Part shown: positions 32,431 through 43,800 of the stretch, piece after piece
Numbering within the stretch: the first letter of the stretch is position 1
How the letters are laid out: every line of letters starts with the position of its first letter
Assembly: GCF_036588685.1 (NCBI RefSeq)
Contig: NC_086381.1
Span: 63,371,436-63,435,435, forward strand
DNA: 64,000 nt
Reading direction: 5' to 3'
DNA from: Mytilus trossulus
Taxonomy: Eukaryota > Mollusca > Bivalvia > Mytilida > Mytilidae
The notes under the pieces: model-generated
Told to the model about the DNA's origin: nothing
The model's database searches: none
The model's input: the letters and a program-made list of their open reading frames with translations, nothing else
Translations under genes and position numbers: made by a program

Positions 32431-34185
32431 AAACAATCATATTAAAAAAGTAGAAAGATCGAGGGAATTTTTCATCTCATCAATGACATTTGTAGAACAA
32501 TCTCATTTCTAGATTAATCGCACTCTTTCTTTTGTATCATCATATAATTAATTCTGGTGTGGTTCAATCAGCATTCCTAGCTCCATTTCGTAATTTGAAT
32601 TGTGCACTGGTTTTCCAACATTATTAATTAAGAATTCCAATTAGATAAAGTGACACAATATACTCTCGTGTAGATGCATAGAACACGAAATTCTAATAAT
32701 CAAGTATCTGCAAACATTAGAGCTGATTAAAACGGTCATGCGACAGAAGGAGACATTATAAAGTACTTTTCTATACAAACAGTATAAATATGCCGTTGAA
32801 TTTTTTTCGTCTAATTCAAGAACACATCTTTGTACTTTTAGATGTTTGATGTTTATCGACAGACATTCTTTGTCAATTATTCTTCATGAGGGTCTTGACG
32901 GGGTATACAGAATATAGAATCATGGGGAAAACTGTGCCAACTAATATGCTTCAGGGTATATATTGTGTGTGTGTGTGTAAAAGGGGGGGGGGGGCAAACA
33001 CATTGAGTGAGAGAATATTAAAGTACTAAATTTTATAACGAATTGAGAACATTGGAATGTGTTAGAATATCAAATTAAGAACGATGGTCCCAAAAAGTTT
33101 AAAGAGTAGAGCAAAATGGCCCGGAAAATAAAATAATACAGAAATTTAGAATCCCAATCCAAACCCCAATACGTTTTTATTGCAAACAATGATTCATTTG
33201 ACACGTGCGAACATTTGTTTGAAATTCAAAGACGATCAGGGACGACAAAATCTCGTGACGAAAGGTCAATTGTCACTTAGTCATTTTGCTTACTCGACAA
33301 TTTTAAATCCGATGGCGGAGGTATGGTTCAACTTAGTGTACATAACAACTGAATTATGTGGAAATGACCCCCTTGATACCAATAAGCTAGCAATAACATT
33401 TTTGATAATCTTATGGATTTTAACCGTTTCTATGGTAAAAGATTATTTTCGTTAAAAACACCTGTTTCTTTTGAAAAGAAAATAATAATATCAATTTATA
33501 TCCTTGGGGCAATTGCTTACAAATATAACAGCATGTTTCAGGGTTCAGATATAAATATAAAACATAATCTTGAACACCATTCTTATTATGCAATTTCATG
33601 ATAAGCTTTACATATTTCTGAATCCATATGAAAAATTATAGAAAGGACAAACCTCTCCTTTAAGTTCGTATTTAGGGTCTCCTTTTCACACAAACTTAAC
33701 TTTTCAATGGCTGATTTATACAATCCTATAGAAACTTCCTATAAACGAGTGTGTATGTATTGTTTCCCGTTGACCCGGAATAGAATTTTATTTTTATGAC
33801 ATAAATCACGCATCGTTTTTAACCACAAAATTGTATTCATGTGTTCCGGTTATGAACATGAACTTAAGAACATCTATTTTCATTCTTAAAAATATTATGT
33901 TACTGTCACCATTGTGTACACTGTCTGCGCACGATATAAATAAATTAATTCTTTAAAAGTTGCGCGTGCCTGACTTTCTTACATCAGGTAGTTTTTTTAA
34001 GTTCAATAAATTCATATTGGAAATTGATACATAACTTTATCCTGTTTTTGTTGGGAATACATAAATCGAAGGATCTTTAGATGGTTGTTTATTTTTCAGG
34101 TCCAGTGACAAATAGTTCATCTAAAATAAGCTTACAAAATGAAAGGTTTTTCAACGTGGAATGTTTGGGATAAAAGAAAATTTGG
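32431..34185. other. Unassigned AT-rich DNA
   Basis: It contains a tgtgtgtgtgtgtg run followed by a G run (32955-32995). The 33180-33455 frame has no family signal. Confidence 0.4.
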
Positions 34186-34189
34186 ACTG

Positions 34190-34330
34190 CTAGTAGGTGA
34201 CTAAAGGATATGAGATATACACAAATGAGACAGCTACCCAAAGACCGTAAAACAAGACAATTTCTAAGTCAATAAAACATCGTCTTCAACAATCATGAGA
34301 CAGTGTATGGCAATATACCACGCTTTATTT
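34190..34330 (-). mobile_element. aatgagacaac-family repeat, highly diverged
   Basis: aaatgagacagctacccaaa, gaccgtaaaacaa and cgtcttcaacaatcatgaga keep the family order. Confidence 0.5.
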
Positions 34331-35860
34331 CCGCCAGTCTAGAACAAATATAAATATCATAGAGACTATGGAAGTATATTGTCCAAAAGCTAAAGCATTT
34401 GAAGCGCGTCTCGTATTGCACATCACAAAATACAAGAAATTAAGATGAATCTTACCAAGATTTCGCGTTATCTGCCTGTTCGATATCTTAACAACTTCGT
34501 TTTTCCTTTTTTACCAATGAAACTGTAGTGTGTTTTTTAGTTATACAATGTCATGTAGCAGGAAGGTATACGTATAAGAGGACTTCAAGGCTATCACTTG
34601 TGTTATTTGTTTATTTTAAAAAACTTTATTGCATGACTCACTCAACGGGTCGGGTTAAGAAAACTTTGTACTAGACCTGGAGAAAAGTATGATTCGACCC
34701 TCTCCTTGTTTTATCTTCTTTTTCCAAATAACAACAAATGGATGGATACAAAATCACTCTTTTCTGTGGTAGATCATTCACTCCAAAGATGAAACAAATA
34801 CCAAATTTTACAAATTCTAAAATCGACACAGTGACTTCCTCCGTCCTTTTAAACAGTTTAAGAAATCGCCAGGAAAAAATAACAAATATGTAAATAAATT
34901 ATTTAAATTGATTAAGTTTTTCAAAGCGCTTTGTTAAAATTAGATTGTTATTAAGTTAAGCTAATCATGCATATCAATCGAAGAGATCTACCTTGTACAA
35001 AATTAAAGAAAGATGATATCGGTCAAGTATTTTACAAATGATGTCTTATTTGTACTGACCTTACGGCGTGTGATCATAATACTAATGATTTATCAGATAA
35101 TATGTACATTACCTGTCCGTCCAGGTGTGTAATCCAGGTATTCTATTGAAATCCAAACTTGTAAAGTAAAATGCATACAAAACTCGCAAAACTTTATAAG
35201 AAATGTGCAACAGTTGTGTCGTATATTGATCTTTTTAAAAGTGTCACTAGTTCAAGGGTCAAGAACATTTTTCTGTGGTGAAAACTTGTCTTGGCTCGGC
35301 TGATCAATGAACGGGATCAATCAAAACATTAACGTGTATGACAGTGTACATGGAGTAAGCGTTCATCCGGACAAAATATATTCGTGTGTACATGTACATG
35401 TAGCAAGTACTCATCGGGACAAATCTACATGTATACGTGTATATTTCATATGTAAACGTACGATTTTCACACGATAACTGATTCAAAGTTCATTATACAG
35501 TGTATGTCTAGTAGTTTATTTCAGCTGATAATTTCGCAGTCAGGACTTTTTACGAATATGTAATATTTTTTGTTGAGGTCATGCTATCAGCCCGAGAACA
35601 ATCACACTCTGTGTCAACGCAGCAGAAATCAAGAACGAAGGCTGCTGTATTTCGAAAGAGCCATACATGCATGCAATGGTATTTTTATCAAAATTATGGC
35701 GTCACTAAATTTTATTGGATGACTTCCAGATAATTTGTCATATTAATTTCAATTGAAATAAGGAGAAATTCATGAATTCTTGAAAATCGGGAAATTACAA
35801 AAAGTATTTCATTCAATGAAGGATCGATGCAGTGAAATTGATAAACAACCATGAAGAAAG
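34331..35860. other. Unassigned DNA
   Basis: No gene, RNA or clear repeat is recognised. A palindromic tgtacatgtacatgtag motif lies near 35387. Confidence 0.35.
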
Positions 35861-35869
35861 TACTCCCAC

Positions 35870-36110
35870 AGTGGCGGATCCAGAAAGTTTTTTAAAGGGG
35901 GATGGAGTACTGACTGCTTTAAAAGGGGGCCCGTTGTAGTCTTGCTTCCACGATTCTTTAAGTGGGAGACTGAAGAATGATGGAAGTTTAAATGCATTAG
36001 GGAGCAACCATTTAATATCAATGTGTTTTGTCGGAGTCAGAATACTTTTATCAGAGACCAGAATACTTTTTTTTAGGCAAAATAACAACCCCCACCCCTC
36101 CTTTGAAAAT
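35870..36110. repeat. GGCGGATCC-ended repeat, third variant
   Basis: It starts cagtggcggatccagaaag, then has agggggatggagtactgac and aaaagggggcccgttgtagt. The far end is not defined. Confidence 0.5.
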
Positions 36111-36729
36111 AAATGGTCGTTTTCTTATTGTGTAATATTAAGTTTGTGTTTATAGTAAATATGAAATAACGGGCCGCCAAAGAAAAGAAAAATTGAGATC
36201 AAACAGTGCACTTATAGATACAAAGAATAAAGAAAAATAAAAAAAAAACAGAGAGAGAAATAAAAGTATATAAAAATAAAAACCCCTTTTCCTACCATAC
36301 AGACCCTCTGATATGAAGTTTTATACGATAAGTTGACGATAACGTTATCTGAGAAAGTTATTGTTCCCTTGTACCAACCGAGTATGTATACAGTGACCAT
36401 GGGTTGAACCAGGTGAAAACGATCTACCTTTACGAGCTTACATCGAATTGTATTACATACATTGATGTAAAAAACTTATTTTGCCTCATTACTTTCTAAG
36501 TACTTCTCTTTTTCATAAATCCATATTCAAAGTTTGCAATAATATGTAAATGAACAAGCTTTGTTTAGAGTCGGTATAGTGAACAAACTTAGAACAGAGC
36601 ATCGGGGAAAACCGTAATACTAAAAAAATGTCTGTTTGATGCAAACAGTGAGGGGAATAATTTTTTTTTCATCTTGTCTCGTCCCTCCCCATTTTCTCAC
36701 TGATATTTATTGTTATATCATTTCACAGA

Positions 36730-36862
36730 TAGGGATTTAGGGGAACTAGGCACCCTCTTTTTTGTGATTTTTTTTTGTTTTGATTATATAGGGAATGACT
36801 GAGGCATGGCTGGAGTGTGCTCCCTCTAAAGCAGTCAGTGCCACCTCAAGTTTTTTGTTGGT
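36730..36862 (+). repeat. Second GGCGGATCC-ended family, internal part
   Basis: tgattatatagggaatgact and gcagtcagtgccacctcaag match 2540-2625 and 53290-53360. The terminal GGATCC is lost. Confidence 0.55.
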
Positions 36863-37580
36863 TTGGCAGAACCGAAAAATGGAAAGCAAAGGAAATGAGG
36901 TGAGAAAAAATAAAATGAAAAGAAAGGGAAAGACAACGTACGACAAAATGGAATTGGAAAAAAAAACCGAAGAAGGCAGACAGTGGTTTTACTGTCTCAA
37001 TAGCTTTTATACAATGTATACCAAAAATACAACTCATTGTAATTCAAAAGCACCCACCTTTAAAAGTGTATTTAAGATTTATAAATACTTGATATATCTG
37101 GCAGATATATATTCAAATTACAGTTTGGACAATATATATATACAGTTTGGTTACATAGTATTAATACCGATACGAATCATATTTGTATTATGTTCATATA
37201 TTTCACGCTTTGGCCAAATGCATTTGTATATTATTTATTTAATGCAATGCACGTAGCAATTTATTGATGCATCTTGTTTCTTATTTCTTGATTATTTGTT
37301 TTTTATTTGTTTTTATTTGTTATGACCCGGATTTTGTCTCATCCGCACAGTGCAGTACATATTCATATTTGTTTCTTATGTTAATACCCGTAATTAAGAT
37401 AAAAAAGAAAAAGTTTGGGTGAGAGGGGTTCCAACCTTATGTCCCTATTCAAAATTTGTTCTATATGTTTGCATCTGCTCATACGATGTATCAGTGAAAG
37501 AAGTAAAGTATAAAACTGAAGTTGAAAATACTCATATTTGGGGAGGTAAAACGAGGTCATAACCTTAACACTTGTAATTG
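36863..37580. other. Unassigned AT-rich DNA
   Basis: The 153-codon frame 36795-37256 (+) begins inside a repeat and then becomes AT-rich with no family signal, so I do not call it a gene. Confidence 0.4.
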
Positions 37581-37582
37581 AG

Positions 37583-37710
37583 GGCAGGGGCGGATCCAAC
37601 CACTTTTAAAAAAATAGGGGGGAGGTGGGGCCAACCCAGAGTAAAGGAGGGGTTCCAACTATATGCTCCCATTCAACTGCATTGATCGTCAAAAAGGGGG
37701 GTTCCAATGA
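37583..37710 (-). repeat. GGCGGATCC-type dispersed repeat, copy 3 (inverted)
   Basis: caggggcggatccaaccact, gtaaaggaggggttccaac and ttgatcgtcaaaaagggggg are the reverse complement of the 17053 copy. The far end is truncated. Confidence 0.75.
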
Positions 37711-37974
37711 ATTCAGACGACTGTTCAATAATTGTCATCAGTTTCTTCTCACACACTACGTAAGCCTCTTGTTTTTTTTATTGTTGTTTCTTTATATAGT
37801 AAAAATACAATAACCTGGTGCACTTGAGTCAATGTCAGCACAATATTATTAGTACAAGAATTATAATATATTGCTATAATTTTGTTGTGTGTTTTCTGTT
37901 GTATTTTTTTATTACACATGTTACATATCTATTGCCTGTGTATTGCATATATGATTGTTTATACATTGTTATGC

Positions 37975-40390
37975 TATTGGTGAATGCTAGTATATGCCCT
38001 CCTGGAGCCCTTATTATACATTGTAATGATATTGGTGAATGCTAGTATATGCCATCCTGGTGCCCTTATTATACATTGTAATGATATTGGTGAATGCTAG
38101 TATATATGCCCTCCTGGAGCCCTTATTATACATTGTAATGCTATTGGTGAATGCTAGTATGTGCCATCCTGGTGCCCTTATTATACATCGTAATGATATT
38201 GGTGAATGCTAGTATATGCCATCCTGGTGCCCTTATTATACATTGTAATGATATTGGTGAATGCTAGTATATATGCCATCCTGGAGCCCTTATTATACAT
38301 TGTAATGATATTGGTGAATGCTAGTGTATATGCCATCCTAGAGCCCTTATTATACATTGTAATGATATTGGTGAATGCTAGTATATATGCCCTCCTGGAG
38401 CCCTTATTATACATTGTAATGATATTTGTGAATGCTAGTATATATGTCCTCCTGGAGCCCTTACTATACATTGTAATGATATTGGTGAATGCTAGTATAT
38501 ATGCCCTCCTGGAGCCCTTATTATACATTGTAATGATATTGGTGAATGCTAGTATATATGCCCTCCTGGAGCCCTTATTATACATTGTAATGATATTGGT
38601 GAATGCTAGTATATATGCCCTCCTGGAGCCCTTATTATACATTGTAATGATATTGGTGAATGCTAGTATATATGCCATCCTGGAACCCTTATTATACATT
38701 GTAATGATATTGGTGAATGCTAGTATATATGCCCTCCTGGAGCCCTTATTATACATTGTAATGATATTGGTGAATGCTAGTATATATGCCCTCCTGGAGC
38801 CCTTATTATACATTGTAATGATATTGGTGAATGCCAGTATATATGCCCTCCTGGAGCCCTTATTATACATTGTAATGATATTGGTGAATGCTAGTATGTG
38901 CCATCCTGGTGCCCTTATTATACATTGTAATGATATTGGTGAATGCTAGTATATATGCCCTCCTGGAGCCCTTATTATACATTGTAATGATTTTGGTGAA
39001 TGCTAGTATATATGCCATCCTGGTGCCCTTAATATACATTGTAATGATATTGGTGAATGCTAGTATATGCCATCCTGGTGCCCTTATTATACATTGTAAT
39101 GATATTGGTGAATGCTAGTATATATGCCCTCCTGGAGCCCTTATTATACATTGTAATGATATTGGTGAATGCTAGTATGTGCCATCCTGGTGCCCTTATT
39201 ATACATCGTAATGATATTGGTGAATGCTAGTATATGCCATCCTGGTGCCCTTATTATACATTGTAATGATATTGGTGAATGCTAGTATATATGCCATCCT
39301 GGAGCCCTTATTATACATTGTAATGATATTGGTGAATGCTAGTGTATATGCCATCCTAGAGCCCTTATTATACATTGTAATGATATTGGTGAATGCTAGT
39401 ATATATGCCCTCCTGGAGCCCTTATTATACATTGTAATGATATTTGTGAATGCTAGTATATATGTCCTCCTGGAGCCCTTACTATACATTGTAATGATAT
39501 TGGTGAATGCTAGTATATATGCCCTCCTGGAGCCCTTATTATACATTGTAATGATATTGGTGAATGCTAGTATATATGCCCTCCTGGAGCCCTTATTATA
39601 CATTGTAATGATATTGGTGAATGCTAGTATATATGCCCTCCTGGAGCCCTTATTATACATTGTAATGATATTGGTGAATGCTAGTATATATGCCATCCTG
39701 GAACCCTTATTATACATTGTAATGATATTGGTGAATGCTAGTATATATGCCCTCCTGGAGCCCTTATTATACATTGTAATGATATTGGTGAATGCTAGTA
39801 TATATGCCCTCCTGGAGCCCTTATTATACATTGTAATGATATTGGTGAATGCCAGTATATATGCCCTCCTGGAGCCCTTATTATACATTGTAATGATATT
39901 GGTGAATGCTAGTATGTGCCATCCTGGTGCCCTTATTATACATTGTAATGATATTGGTGAATGCTAGTATATATGCCCTCCTGGAGCCCTTATTATACAT
40001 TGTAATGATTTTGGTGAATGCTAGTATATATGCCATCCTGGTGCCCTTAATATACATTGTAATGATATTGGTGAATGCTAGTATATGCCCTCCTGGTGCC
40101 CTTATTATACATTGTAAGGATATTGGTGAATGCTAGTATATATGCCATCCTGGTGCCCTTATTATACATTGTAATGATATTGGTGAATGCTAGTATATAT
40201 GCCATCCTGGTGCCCTTATTATACATTGTAATGATATTGGTGAATATTAGTATATATGCCCTCCTGGAGCCCTTATTATACATTGTAATGATATTGGTGA
40301 ATGCTAGTATATATGCCCTCCTGGAGCCCTTATTATACATTGTAATGCTATTGGTGAATGCTAGTATATATGCCCTCCTGGAGCCCTTAT
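37975..40390. repeat. 57/55-bp satellite array with higher-order structure
   Basis: About 42 units of a 57-bp monomer containing ttatacattgtaatgatatt, ggtgaatgctagtatatatg and ccctcctggagccc. A 55-bp variant lacks one at. Segment 38140-39064 recurs at 39158-40082 with offset 1018 bp, sharing rare variants (gtatatgccatcctagagcc, gtcctcctggagcccttact). 1018 equals fourteen 57-mers plus four 55-mers. Long frames are open on both strands because 57 is divisible by 3, and they are not credible genes. Confidence 0.95.
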
Positions 40391-40825
40391 TTGGTGTAAA
40401 TGAAAACTATTCTTTTCCAGGCTATTCTGTAGTTTTAATTGGTAAAATACGTGTAAAATGTGCAACCATTATCAGGCTATAGAAACATTTATAAAATAGA
40501 AGGTCATCACATGATCTCATTTATCCACAGGTGCTATATTCATATTTGCAAACATCAGTGGCCTGCTAAGATAAGTAAGCATCTATGGATAATTAATAAG
40601 TATAAATTTGGAAGATAAACAAACACCGATGTTTTCGATAAATTTTAATTACAAATCTCAACAGATCACAGCAAAGTCTTACAACGCAAATAATGTTACA
40701 ACTTATATTTTGTTCAACAATCCAACCTTAACAAACTAAAAATTTACATGCATATCTTTATAAAAGAATATTAATAGTTCATAACAATTCAAATAAAAAC
40801 ACATTTGTAAGAAATATTAACATAG

Positions 40826-40891
40826 TTAAACTCTTAGGTCATCATCATCACTTTTTTTCCAAGCGGCACAAGCCAAAAATATACCAAGTAA
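40826..40891 (-). CDS. Tetraspanin alternative last exon B
   Basis: The acceptor tttgaatttcag precedes LLGIFLACAAWKKSDDDDLR plus V and TAA. It is the distal (downstream) of two paralogous terminal exons, 227 bp from exon A. The transmembrane half is unchanged at protein level, and only the cytoplasmic tail differs (KKSDDDDLRV against KRSGDDDII). Confidence 0.85.
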   Translation of the reverse strand, partial: LLGIFLACAAWKKSDDDDLRV

Positions 40892-43800
40892 CTGAAATTC
40901 AAAATAATAGCAATGAATTAAAAATGTTTAACAATTATTTACGTTATCTATACATGGAACATACAATTCAATAGTATACATTAGTGTTTTATCCTTATAA
41001 GTTCAGTTCACAAAATATCTCACCAAAACCAAAATAAATAGAAAAGTAGGTAAATTTAAATAATATCATCATCTCCACTCCGTTTCCATGCTGCACAGGC
41101 CAAAAATATACCAAGCAACTGAAATAAAATGTATATCATAACATGGCAGAAGTTAATGCAATATGATTCAGCTTTTTGATCAAAGAGAGATAACTCTAAT
41201 TGCAAATACTTTCTTTCTCTCGTTCCCATGTTCTAAAAACTAAAAAAAATCCTTTCCAAAACTTTGGATCTATCTATTTCCTTTTGCGTCATCAACTTTC
41301 AATTAATTTCTTATCTATTCACGAATCTGTAATAGTGAAAATAAACTATAATTGTGTTTTTTATAAAGAAACAGAAATTGGCTCTGAATACATCATCATT
41401 ATAAAATATAAATCAGATGCTATTAGTGTGAAAATACTTCATATACAAAAAGATACGAAACAAAAAAACTGTTATCATGACTTTATCTGTTCTTACCTGA
41501 AACATGGCTACACCAACTCCCGCGCCTATCAGAAGAGTTATATGTGACTTTATTTGGTTTTCCATTTGATCGTAACAACCCTGAAAGAAAAAAAATACAC
41601 TTATCCGTAAAACCAATACAGGCAACTTTAAAGGGAATCTATCATGCAGTATCAATAAAAGTTTTACTTGATATATTTATTTACTGCATATAAATGACAT
41701 TCCAATACAAGATGAAGATCGAATATATACAAGTTAGACTTACTATGAAATTATTTAATCAGACTTACCTGGTAATACAAGTTTTTAAATGGTTTTACTT
41801 TTGCCTTTGCTTCTTTTTGGCATTCCTGTTTATTTGATCCACAGCACGAATCCGGAACAAGTTTCTAAAAAAATTTGAATATTTCCAGTTAGATATGTAA
41901 TAGTTTTCAACGTTATACAAAGACATAGAGAACATATTTTATTTCCTCAGACGCGAGAATCCGAAACTTATTTCTAAAAATGATTTTAACATTTCCAGTT
42001 AGATATTTAAATAGTTTTCAACGTTATACAAACACAAAGAGAAAATATTTTATTTCCTCAGACACAAACGTGTACGCGAATGCTTTTCGAATTCAATGAC
42101 AATTTCTGATATAACAGAATATTTATTGAATTTACTAGTAAATACAATTGTAAATTCCTTGCGATTTTCGTTATGGTCACTGGTTCAGCATTGCTGACTC
42201 ATTTGGGATGAATAAAGACCATAAGGGACCCCAGTAGCAACTCATTTAGGGGTCCTGAGGTCAATAACCATGCAATGTATACTCATTTTCTAGCGGTAGT
42301 CAACGTTTGCTCCCATTAACTCATTGCTTCTTAATTTGTTTAATATGTTTGCAAATTTTGCCGCTTTGACATTCTGTAACAGTCAACCTTACACTTGTTT
42401 TTCTCATTTCTTACAAAAGAGTTAAAACAACCACTTATCTAACCCTTCCGGAGTACCAAAGATCACCCACAGTTATGAGTGGGTTCGTGTTGCTCAGTTT
42501 AATTTTCTATGTTAAATGTTTTGTGTATTGTTGTGCATGCGTCTTTTTGTCTTTTTTTTCGTTTTTATGCAATGGCATTGTCAGTTAGTTTTCGACTTCT
42601 GAGTTTGAATAACCATATTGTATCGTTTTCCTCTCTTCTTGTTTCACCTATTGTGTATCGTCATGACTATCAGACAATTAGATCCTTATTTGAAGGGTGC
42701 TCATTTTACATTCCCTGTTTTTTATAGACGTATCAATGAAGTCATGGGAAATAAATTTCACAGGAATTTTTTTTACGGAGTGTCTATTCGTCCGGCTAGC
42801 CGGACGAATAGTTAAAAATCTCTATTCCGGCGTCCGGCCATCCGTCTGCGGATGCGCAAATCTTCAATATCAACAAAAGTGTCATGTGACGCGGAAAGTG
42901 TCCCGGATGAGGTGTCGGATAACACACGCGGTGTCGGATAACACACGCGCGTATGCAATGGACGTTTTGAGAATTGGAGATCGTTACTTATATTTTAAGA
43001 TGTCATAAAGAAAACCTGAGAGAATGTGATTACTTTAAACAAATGTATATATATAGAAGTGATTCCATAATAATAGCGTGTACATGTTAACTGCGAGGAA
43101 TAAGCCTGAAATCGAAGTGAAATTGATGATTTACCGTGCCCATTTACCTTATGGAGGCAAAACGTATTCGGAAAAAATACTATATCAAACTTGCTTGAAT
43201 GAAAAATGATATATCAAACTTGCTTGGATGCATTATTTTCCAGTTCACTACAACGGAGATATATGAACAAACTGATATGCCTTGGCTGTGAATAAGACAC
43301 CAGGGTTTGGGTAGCCCCCCCCCCCTGTTTGTTCTGTTGTATCTAATACACATTTTTTTCTAAAACAATCTTATCGAAAACAAAATCCTACTTTTGGGGA
43401 CAGGTTACACGTGAAGAATCGTGCATAATCATATGGGGACCTTCCTTTAACCAAACTTCACAGAAACAATAAATTCAGGATCTTTTAGAATCATAAATAA
43501 AGCCAATGTATGTTCCGTATCTCCCTCCTTTAGTAGGAGCACCACCATGGGTTATGGTGTAAAAAGGAAGACCTTCCCCAAAACAATAAGTACAATGTAA
43601 TAAAGCATACGAACACACCCACTCACCTGACTCGCCCATCCTCAAAAATATAAAAAAAGCATAATATAAAAAAAACCATTATATACAAAATAAAGAATAA
43701 GGTCATCCCGGATGCCGCACAAATGCCTACACAACGAACGGGAAAGCGGAGAGGACATACTTGGAATCCAAACCGATACCGCTAAATGCCCAGCTGTATT

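Noticed and set aside
36795-37256. 153-codon plus-strand frame
   Set aside because: It begins inside a dispersed repeat and continues into AT-rich sequence with no domain or splice evidence.
38181-40482. Long frames on both strands of the satellite (ALLEPLLYIVMILVNASIY and MYNKGSRRAYILAFTNIIT)
   Set aside because: The 57-bp period keeps opposing frames open. The 55-bp units break them.
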